Of a DNA stretch of 7,090 nucleotides, positions 1 to 5,222 are shown piece by piece. Position 1 is the stretch's first letter, and every line of letters starts with the position of its first letter. A model generated the notes under the pieces. That model had not been told where the DNA came from, made no database searches, and saw nothing but the letters and a program-made list of their open reading frames with translations. Made by a program: the position numbers and the translations under genes. This DNA comes from Eubacterium sp. Its GTDB lineage: Bacteria; Bacillota; Clostridia; Lachnospirales; Lachnospiraceae. Location: contig JAILAS010000034.1 in NCBI GenBank assembly GCA_024681495.1, positions 1 to 7,090 of the forward strand, in the 5' to 3' direction.

Positions 1-682
1 GGCATGCAAGTGCCTGGTCCTCAGTCTGAGCCTCAGGAAGGGTGATGTCGATGTGCTTACCGCAAAGTGCTGCGAAGTCAGCATTGAAGGTGGCTGCAGC
101 CTCAGGTGCGTTAAGAGGTGTGGGTGTGGGGCCGGGAGCTACTGCGTTGCAACGGATGTCGGTTGCAGAGTAGTAGATAGCAATGTTCTTGGTCATTGCG
201 TTTACGGCTGCCTTAGCTGCAGAGTAGGAGATACCTGCAACACCCTGAGAACCGATAGAAGAAATGTTTACGATGGAACCCTTCTTCTGCTTCTCCATGT
301 GCTCAAGAACGTACTTGCTCATGTAGTATACGGAGTACTGGTCGATCTGGCATACATAATCGTACCACTCCTCCTCGCAAAGGTTGATGGGCTTATGCTT
401 ATCGGCGATACCTGCGTTGTTTACGAGTACGTCGATACGACCATACTTGTCAGCGGTGTAATCTACAACCTTGTGGCAATCCTCCATCTTGGTGAGGTCT
501 GCCTCAACAGCGGTAATCTCTCCGAACTGAGAGAGCTCGCTGACAGTCTTGTCGTTCTCTTCCTTACGACGAGCGGCGATTACGACCTTTCCGCCTTCCT
601 TAAGGAAAATTTCAGCCGTTTTCTTACCGATACCGGAGTTACCGCCGGTAACGATACAAATTTTGTTGTCAAGTCTTCCCAT
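1..682 (-). CDS. Classical SDR-family NAD(P)-dependent oxidoreductase, 3' end cut by the window
   Basis: Reading the minus strand from the ATG at 682-680 gives 227 uninterrupted codons to the window edge; the C-terminal part is missing. The protein is a classical short-chain dehydrogenase/reductase: TGGNSGIG (residues 12-19) is the TGxxxGxG dinucleotide site, D62 is the adenine-ring Asp, NNAG is at 88-91, the catalytic Ser is S142 or S141, and Y153/K157 form YxxxK in YSAAK. The stretch AARRK at 36-40, at the end of beta-2, has basic rather than acidic residues, which favours NADP(H). The catalytic-tetrad Asn of helix 4 appears to be Asp (D114, in QIDQYS). The substrate cannot be told from sequence. 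The start is fixed by AGGAGG at 691-696, 8 nt upstream. Codon choice (CGT for Arg; GTA, GGT, ATC, AAC, AAG) is strongly biased compared with the rest of the window, suggesting high expression. It is transcribed divergently from the HD-domain gene. Confidence 0.93.
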   Translation of the reverse strand, partial: MGRLDNKICIVTGGNSGIGKKTAEIFLKEGGKVVIAARRKEENDKTVSELSQFGEITAVEADLTKMEDCHKVVDYTADKYGRIDVLVNNAGIADKHKPINLCEEEWYDYVCQIDQYSVYYMSKYVLEHMEKQKKGSIVNISSIGSQGVAGISYSAAKAAVNAMTKNIAIYYSATDIRCNAVAPGPTPTPLNAPEAAATFNADFAALCGKHIDITLPEAQTEDQALAC

Positions 683-752
683 TATTGTTACCTCCTAAAT
701 AGTATTTTAATGGTATTGAGAACAATATAGATATATTTATTCAACAGTTAAT

Positions 753-781
753 ATTATAATGTCTGACTATTCCTTTTGCAA
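753..781 (-). promoter_or_regulatory. Sigma-A-type promoter of the SDR gene
   Basis: On the minus strand, TTGCAA (781-776) is followed after exactly 17 nt by a perfect TATAAT (758-753). Transcription would start near 746 and give a leader of about 64 nt. The near-consensus match fits the biased codon use of the SDR gene. Confidence 0.75.
755..760 (+). promoter_or_regulatory. Possible -10 box for the HD-domain gene
   Basis: The 8-bp sequence ATTATAAT (753-760) reads as TATAAT on both strands, so the plus strand also has a perfect -10 at 755-760. The matching -35 position (732-737, TATATT) is poor, so this is only a candidate. If used, it would overlap the SDR promoter and the two could compete. 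Confidence 0.3.
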
Positions 782-805
782 CCGAAATGTGGTAAAGTCT
801 GAGTG

Positions 806-813
806 AAGGGGGG
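806..813 (+). promoter_or_regulatory. Ribosome binding site that fixes the HD-gene start
   Basis: AAGGGGGG lies 7 nt before the ATG at 821. An in-frame GTG at 803 would put this purine run inside the coding region and has no ribosome site of its own, so 821 is the better start. Confidence 0.75.
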
Positions 814-820
814 ATGTGTT

Positions 821-1669
821 ATGGAAATCAAAATTCCCGAAAACAACAAAAATTTTTCTCAATGTTACCCCCACCCTTTTGTGGTGAAAGAGAGTGGGAA
901 GATCTATTGCAGGGCGATGATGGGAGAGTACAGTCACGACGACCTGGTCTGTCAGGATTGCCCCCTGATGATGTATGACGCCGAGCACGACAGGTACTTC
1001 GGTTGTTACTATTTCGACACCTCGCCTTCGGAAAGCGTCAGCGATTGCGAACGCATTTCACTGGCGGTTTCTGAGGGCGAATTACCCGAGTTTCCGTATT
1101 TCGAGGAAAAGGACAGGCATCTGGTCGAGAGCGCGCTGCAGTTCGCGGCCGTGGCACACAAGGGACAGCTCCGCAAGGGCGGGCGCATCCCGTATTTTGC
1201 TCACGTTCTCGAGGCCTCCGGCATTGTTCACAAGATTTCGGACGAGGCCGAACTGATAGCGGCGGCGGCGCTCCACGACGTGGTAGAGGACGCAGGCGTT
1301 ACCGTGGACGAGCTCCGCGAGAGGTTCGGGGACCATGTGGCCGACCTTGTTGCCTCTGTCAGTGAGAACAAGCGAAGCCATCTGCCGGCTGCCGAGACCT
1401 GGGAGATCAGGAAGAAGGAGGCCCTGGAGGCTCTTCGCGAAGCCGGTCTCGAGACCAAGACGTTAGTGCTGGGTGACAAGCTTTCCAACATGCGCTCGTG
1501 CAAGAGAGACCACGACGTGGAAGGCGACGCCATGTGGGAGAAGTTTAACTGCAAGGACAAGAGAATGCAGAAGAGGTACTATCACGACGTGCTCGATGCA
1601 CTCGGGGAGCTTTCCGATACGTATGCTTATAAGGAACTTAAGACATTGATAGATGATGTCTTCGAATAG
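821..1669 (+). CDS. RelA/SpoT-type HD hydrolase with a Cys-rich N-terminal region
   Basis: The protein has 282 residues from the ATG at 821. Residues about 98-282 form an HD domain of the RelA/SpoT hydrolase (HD_4, MESH1/small alarmone hydrolase) type: HKGQLRKGG (113-121), H128 in the YFAHVLE motif, H152-D153 followed by E156-D157 (HDxxED), and D219 with N223 in LGDKLSN. These are the metal ligands and hydrolase residues needed for Mn-dependent removal of pyrophosphate from (p)ppGpp, so the domain looks active; no synthetase or TGS domain is present. Residues 1-95 are unusual for this family and hold C15, C30, a CxxC at C44/C47, C62 and C76, possibly a zinc or iron-sulfur site. Alarmone hydrolysis is inferred from the family; a different phosphoesterase substrate is possible. 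The gene appears monocistronic, with its own terminator, and is divergent from the SDR gene. Confidence 0.88.
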   Translation: MEIKIPENNKNFSQCYPHPFVVKESGKIYCRAMMGEYSHDDLVCQDCPLMMYDAEHDRYFGCYYFDTSPSESVSDCERISLAVSEGELPEFPYFEEKDRHLVESALQFAAVAHKGQLRKGGRIPYFAHVLEASGIVHKISDEAELIAAAALHDVVEDAGVTVDELRERFGDHVADLVASVSENKRSHLPAAETWEIRKKEALEALREAGLETKTLVLGDKLSNMRSCKRDHDVEGDAMWEKFNCKDKRMQKRYYHDVLDALGELSDTYAYKELKTLIDDVFE

Positions 1670-1702
1670 GACGCCAATGAGGCTTGCGATAAGATAAGAA
1701 AT

Positions 1703-1734
1703 CCCCGGGCGATTTAATTCGCCAGGGGTTTTTT
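1703..1734 (+). terminator. Intrinsic terminator of the HD-domain gene
   Basis: The left arm 1703-1712 (CCCCGGGCGA) pairs with 1719-1728 (TCGCCAGGGG) with a single G/A mismatch, around a 6-nt loop, followed by T6 at 1729-1734. It lies 33 nt after the HD-gene stop. It overlaps the last codons and stop of the convergent minus-strand gene, for which it would work less well because the downstream minus-strand sequence (ATTTCTTATC) is a weak T-tract. Confidence 0.88.
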
Positions 1735-2499
1735 GAGCTGTTTAGTAACTATCGATATTATCTCGTCGTCTCTGGAGGTGTTCACCAGGTATCCGTTCAC
1801 CCTGTAGGTCAGAAGCTGTTTGAACGCCTCCTGGGATATGGGATTTCCGAACAAAATGATGGGGGTGTTTGCCACCTGCGGAATGGCCCGTAATTCCCTG
1901 AGCAGCTGAGAACCGTTTTCTGTGGCCGCCTCGTAGGATATGAGGAAAGTGTCCGGAGAACTGGTGGAAATGGCCCTGTCCAATAGCGTGTCGTGGCTGT
2001 CGTATGCCACTGCCTCGCACACCTTGCGGAACAGCGAGAGGTATTTTCCTCTCTCCGCGGGTACAGGCGAGTAGATGCCCAAAAGCGCCTCGGAATTGTT
2101 CAGCTCGGACGCCCTCTTGTTACGTTTTACCTGCATCCGGGCAAAGATTTTATCCATGCTCTTAATGAGGTTGAAGTCCGGCTTCATGCAGTCGATTTCG
2201 TCCTGGGCGGGGTAGTGCACGTTGGTACGGAACGCCTTAAGGAAAATCTTGGAACCGATTATGACCAGAGGAATGTAAGATGTAGGGAAGACGAGCAGGA
2301 AATCCTCGAGCCTTTCGTATTCGGCTGCGTTAAGGTCGTCGACGGTGATGAAAATCAGAGATACTTCCGGGAGTTCTCTGTAGAGACCTCTCTGAGTGAT
2401 GGGCCACGAAATCAAATCGTATTTCTGGGCCAGTATCTTCTCGTAGGTCTGTTCTTTTTTGGTATCCTTATGGATAAACAGAATGGTATCGGGACTCAT
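1714..2499 (-). CDS. Tandem receiver-like protein with lost phosphorylation residues
   Basis: The protein has 261 residues, starting at the ATG 2499-2497 behind GGAGGGAG (2512-2505). It has two receiver-like halves and no recognisable output domain. The second half (about 138-255) follows the CheY pattern closely: SPDTFLISYE (181-190) stands where PDLVLLDxxMP is expected, with S188 in place of the phosphorylated Asp. TPIILFGN (212-219) has G218 for the conserved Thr/Ser, GYLVNTSRDDEI (236-247) has N240 for the Lys, and the acidic pair after beta-1 (GIYSP, 141-145) is absent. The first half (about 4-120) is more diverged: beta-1 TILFIH (5-10), beta-3 VSLIFIT (46-52), beta-4 IPLVIIGS (76-83). 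It should therefore be a phosphorylation-independent protein-interaction module. It is divergent from the Pel operon, so a regulatory link is possible but only inferred. No signal peptide or membrane segment is seen. Confidence 0.78.
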   Translation of the reverse strand: MSPDTILFIHKDTKKEQTYEKILAQKYDLISWPITQRGLYRELPEVSLIFITVDDLNAAEYERLEDFLLVFPTSYIPLVIIGSKIFLKAFRTNVHYPAQDEIDCMKPDFNLIKSMDKIFARMQVKRNKRASELNNSEALLGIYSPVPAERGKYLSLFRKVCEAVAYDSHDTLLDRAISTSSPDTFLISYEAATENGSQLLRELRAIPQVANTPIILFGNPISQEAFKQLLTYRVNGYLVNTSRDDEIISIVTKQLKKPLAN

Positions 2500-2526
2500 T
2501 TAAACTCCCTCCGTTAAAGCCTGCAA

Positions 2527-2564
2527 GCGTCGACATAATTATATCAAACGCATATATCCGACGC
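2527..2564. repeat. Inverted repeat GCGTCG/CGACGC around the minus promoter
   Basis: GCGTCG (2527-2532) and CGACGC (2559-2564) are exact inverted copies 26 bp apart. They span the start point, the -10 and most of the -35 of the receiver-gene promoter, a position suited to an operator. Six-base arms could arise by chance, so confidence is low. Confidence 0.3.
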
Positions 2565-2566
2565 AA
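2538..2566 (-). promoter_or_regulatory. Promoter of the tandem receiver-like gene
   Basis: On the minus strand, TTGCGT (2566-2561) is separated by 17 nt from a perfect TATAAT (2543-2538) preceded by TGA, an extended -10. The start near 2531 would give a leader of about 32 nt before the ATG at 2499. Confidence 0.68.
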
Positions 2567-2583
2567 GAAAAAGCGGCATATTA

Positions 2584-2597
2584 TACATTTTTATGTA
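2584..2597. repeat. Short palindrome TACAT-N4-ATGTA between the divergent promoters
   Basis: TACAT (2584-2588) and ATGTA (2593-2597) form a perfect inverted repeat with a T4 spacer in the AT-rich middle of the intergenic region. It could be a regulator site for either promoter; it is too short to exclude chance. Confidence 0.25.
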
Positions 2598-2644
2598 AAG
2601 TTGAAAAATTTAGAGCGCATTTAAAGGATTTAAGGCAGATTGTG

Positions 2645-2673
2645 TTGAGATATTGAAACTCATTTGATAAAAT
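2645..2673 (+). promoter_or_regulatory. Promoter of the pqqD-pelD-pelE operon
   Basis: TTGAGA (2645-2650), a 17-nt spacer and TAAAAT (2668-2673) with TG at 2665-2666 form an extended -10 sigma-A promoter. Transcription would begin near 2680, leaving a leader of only about 43 nt, too short for a typical c-di-GMP riboswitch. It also shows that the upstream in-frame ATG at 2672, inside the -10 box, cannot be the start of the first gene. Confidence 0.75.
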
Positions 2674-2709
2674 GATTCTGGGAAAAAAGAGTGTGATTTA
2701 CTTGCAGAT

Positions 2710-2717
2710 AGGGGAAA
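2710..2717 (+). promoter_or_regulatory. Ribosome binding site of the PqqD-like gene
   Basis: AGGGGAAA lies just upstream of the ATG at 2723, with 8 nt between the G run and the start codon. Together with the promoter position it decides for the 2723 start. Confidence 0.65.
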
Positions 2718-2722
2718 TACTT

Positions 2723-2968
2723 ATGTTTGAAGGTTACACCGTGAGGGAAGCAGCAGGGTGTTTTTGGATTGTCCACGTGGAACAGTCCGATGACGTCTAT
2801 GAGGCTCCCGTATCCGTAAATGAGACGGCGGCACGTGCGTTCGTGCTCTTAAAAGAGTGCGGCAGTGTCGATGCGGCTGCTGAGGTCATGGCCTCGGAGT
2901 ACGGAGTGGACAAGGCGGTAATTGAGGAAGACATAAATTCCTTTATCTCCGGCATGAACACACGGTAA
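2723..2968 (+). CDS. PqqD-family small protein (RiPP-recognition-element fold)
   Basis: This 81-residue protein has the PqqD layout: an N-terminal beta-rich part (FEGYTVREAAGCFWIVHV, residues 2-19), the family hallmark VSVNETAARAFVLL (31-44; compare LNETA..lW.ll), and a C-terminal helical half with GSVDAAAEVMASEYGVD (48-64) followed by VIEEDINSFI (67-76). PqqD-like proteins usually bind a leader peptide and present it to a radical SAM or other modifying enzyme. No such enzyme or precursor peptide is visible here, and the next gene, 25 bp on, is pelD. It may be an adaptor for the Pel complex, or its partner may lie further down the operon; both are inference. The family call rests on pattern recognition. 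The length is normal for the family. Confidence 0.83.
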   Translation: MFEGYTVREAAGCFWIVHVEQSDDVYEAPVSVNETAARAFVLLKECGSVDAAAEVMASEYGVDKAVIEEDINSFISGMNTR

Positions 2969-2993
2969 ATCGTTGATAGTAAGGGGTTAAAAA

Positions 2994-5222
2994 ATGGAAG
3001 TAGCACTTATCGGTGCCAGGAGTTATCTTTCGGACGCACTTATTGACAGGTTCAGTAAGGAGGGCGACAGGGTATATGTCCTTACAGGACATGAGTACGT
3101 AACCAAGAAGGTTCCTAAAGTTTTCGAGCAATATAACTTTTCATATGTGAATGAGAGTATTCCTCAGATTTTCGAGAGCATCAATCCCGATGCTGTTGTT
3201 TTCATGGGCGAATACGACACGAACTTCCCCGAGCAGGTGGAGCACAGACACGTTTTGGAGTATTCCACGGGCCTGGTTAACATTCTCAGCTCCGTCCAGA
3301 ATCTAAACAGGAAGATTCGATTCATTTATCTCTCCTCGGAGCGCGTCTACGAGGAGTCCGATTTTACTCCTATTAACGAGCTTAAGCCCGCCAACCCCTC
3401 TAACGGCAGACAGTATATGGTCCGTCAGGGTGAGATGACGGTAAACAATTATAAATCGGAATTTGCCATCGATCCCATAGTTCTTCGTCTGGATCACCTT
3501 TACGGCATTCCCACCGGCAAGGTGGATCTGCCCAGAGACCTGGGAAGGATGTGCGCCGAGGCCAATGAAAACTCCGTGATCCACGCCGATCCCGCGAACG
3601 AGTTTTCCATGCTCCACGTTATGGATGCGGTACAGTACATATACACCGCATTGAAGGCCAAGGAGCATCGCTACGACCTCTACCACATTTCGAGCGGCAA
3701 TGTGTTCAACGAGACGCAGCTGGCGAATCTGGTAGCTGAGGGCTGGGGAAAGAACGTCGAGGTCGAGGAGGTAAGGGTAAAGAATTCCTTCAAGCGGGTT
3801 CTCGACGGTGAGGCATTCCTCGAGGAGTTCGACGCCCGCGTGTTCGATAAGCCCGAGGTTTCCGTGCCCCGCGTCGTGTCTGAGATTTCCAGGCATTCCA
3901 GGAGGTTTTTCGCAGCGCCCACCCAGGAGAAGAAGAGCGCCGGAAAGATCGGCACCCAGATATCCGACATCATTTATAAGTTAATACCCTACATAGAGAA
4001 CTCCCTCATGTTCATCGTCTTCTTCATGCTGAACAACAGGGCCACCGGAAGCGAGTACTTCAGCAATATCGACTTCCTTTTGCTCTATGTAATCTTCTTC
4101 GCTGTCGTATTCGGACAGCAGCAGGCCACATATTCCGCGGTGCTCGCTACCGCCGGATACCTCTTTAGGCAGCAATACGACCGCTCGGTATTCGATGTCG
4201 TGCTCGACTATAACACCTACGTGTGGATTGCACAGCTGTTCATCATCGGCCTCGTGGTCGGATATATGAAGGACAGGCTCAAGTCCATAAAGGAGGAGGA
4301 CAATGTCGAAATCAACTATCTCTCGCGCCAGAGGGACGACATTTTCGACATCAACATGGCCAACGTTCAGATTAAGAACGTGCTTGAGACCCAGCTCATC
4401 AATCAGAACGACAGTTTCGGAAAGGTTTATTCCATAACCTCCACGCTGGACCAGTACGAGCCCGAGGACGTGCTTTTCTACGCCGCTCAGATCGTGCAGA
4501 GGCTGATAGAGACCGGCGATGTGGCTATTTATACCGTCGATAATGACAGGTTTGCCCGTCTGTTCGCTGCCACCTCGGCCACGGCCAGGTCCCTTGGAAA
4601 CTCCATCAAGTACACCGAGCTTACGGACATGTACGAGGAGTTTTCGAACAACAGAGTATATATCAATAAGAACATGGATGAGAAGTATCCTCTGATGGCC
4701 GATGCCATCTACGATCAGGACAGGATAAGGCTTATCATCATGGCGTGGGGTATTCCCTGGGACAGGATGAACCTCGGTCAGGCGAACATGCTTCGAGTAA
4801 TCGGATTCCTCATCCAGAATGCGCTGGTTCGTGCCAACAGCTACATGTCGGCACTCGAGCAGCAGCGCTTCGACGAGGGTGGAAAGGTCCTCAAGGCAGA
4901 GGCGTTCTCGTCGCTGCTTAAGGCGTTTGTTAATGCACAGAGAAACTCGCTCACCGTGGTTACCGTTGTCGCCATAGACGGAGACCCCGAGTCGAAGGAG
5001 CTGGTAGAAAAGCTAGACCGTCTCACCCGTGCATCCGACTACCTCGGACTGCATTCGGACGGAAAGCTCTACGTGCTCCTGTCGAATACCGACGAGGAGA
5101 ACTCCGGATTCGTTATGAACAGGTTTAAGGAAAACGATATAAAGGCAAAGCGCCTTACCACCAAGGAGCTCTACAGCCTCGTAGAGGCCGGGGACGGAGA
5201 GGGGGATGGCGATGACGAATAA
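2994..5222 (+). CDS. pelD: PelD with an N-terminal SDR/epimerase-like domain (c-di-GMP receptor of Pel synthesis)
   Basis: The 742-residue protein starts at the ATG 7 nt after AAGGGG (2981-2986). Residues 1-290 resemble an extended SDR (NAD-dependent epimerase): beta-1 VALIGARSYLS (3-13), YLSSERVYE (112-120), LRLDHLYG (164-171) and FSMLHVMDAVQYI (204-216). The nucleotide motif GxxGxxG is degraded (G7, S10, S13) and the YxxxK position reads Y141...Q145, so catalysis is doubtful. Residues about 291-742 match PelD in size and order: four membrane segments (about 332-348, 358-374, 377-391, 408-425), a helical linker (427-470), a GAF domain (about 475-615) and a degenerate GGDEF domain (about 633-730). 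In the latter, R679-A-S-D682 is the RxxD inhibitory site and, five residues on, SDGKL (688-692) replaces GGDEF. PelD binds c-di-GMP there and switches on the Pel exopolysaccharide synthase in the cytoplasmic membrane. The tail (733-742) is very acidic. Confidence 0.87.
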   Translation: MEVALIGARSYLSDALIDRFSKEGDRVYVLTGHEYVTKKVPKVFEQYNFSYVNESIPQIFESINPDAVVFMGEYDTNFPEQVEHRHVLEYSTGLVNILSSVQNLNRKIRFIYLSSERVYEESDFTPINELKPANPSNGRQYMVRQGEMTVNNYKSEFAIDPIVLRLDHLYGIPTGKVDLPRDLGRMCAEANENSVIHADPANEFSMLHVMDAVQYIYTALKAKEHRYDLYHISSGNVFNETQLANLVAEGWGKNVEVEEVRVKNSFKRVLDGEAFLEEFDARVFDKPEVSVPRVVSEISRHSRRFFAAPTQEKKSAGKIGTQISDIIYKLIPYIENSLMFIVFFMLNNRATGSEYFSNIDFLLLYVIFFAVVFGQQQATYSAVLATAGYLFRQQYDRSVFDVVLDYNTYVWIAQLFIIGLVVGYMKDRLKSIKEEDNVEINYLSRQRDDIFDINMANVQIKNVLETQLINQNDSFGKVYSITSTLDQYEPEDVLFYAAQIVQRLIETGDVAIYTVDNDRFARLFAATSATARSLGNSIKYTELTDMYEEFSNNRVYINKNMDEKYPLMADAIYDQDRIRLIIMAWGIPWDRMNLGQANMLRVIGFLIQNALVRANSYMSALEQQRFDEGGKVLKAEAFSSLLKAFVNAQRNSLTVVTVVAIDGDPESKELVEKLDRLTRASDYLGLHSDGKLYVLLSNTDEENSGFVMNRFKENDIKAKRLTTKELYSLVEAGDGEGDGDDE
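5196..5199 (+). promoter_or_regulatory. pelE ribosome binding site inside the pelD 3' end
   Basis: GGAG at 5196-5199 lies 6 nt before the ATG at 5206 and 12 nt before the in-frame ATG at 5212, favouring the first. The site sits in the codons of PelD's acidic tail, so pelE is probably translationally coupled to pelD. Confidence 0.6.

Noticed and set aside
53..730. Long plus-strand open frame of 225 codons
   Set aside because: It is the antisense of the SDR gene. Its translation has no family signature, while the minus strand gives all SDR motifs, a ribosome site and a promoter.
803..820. GTG start six codons upstream for the HD-domain gene
   Set aside because: The GGGGGG ribosome site would be inside the reading frame, and no purine run precedes the GTG at a suitable distance.
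1993..2517. Plus-strand open frame of 174 codons opposite the receiver-like gene
   Set aside because: It is antisense to a frame with clear receiver-like strand patterns and a good ribosome site, and has no recognisable motifs of its own.
2672..2722. Upstream ATG giving the PqqD-like protein 17 extra residues
   Set aside because: The ATG lies within the promoter -10 box and before the likely transcription start, and the extra residues do not fit the PqqD N-terminus.
2674..2722. c-di-GMP riboswitch in front of the Pel operon
   Set aside because: The predicted leader is only about 43 nt, and no GEMM-like conserved segments or paired stems are visible.
3303..3896. Minus-strand open frame of 197 codons inside pelD
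   Set aside because: Shadow frame of the pelD SDR region; no upstream ribosome site or family pattern.
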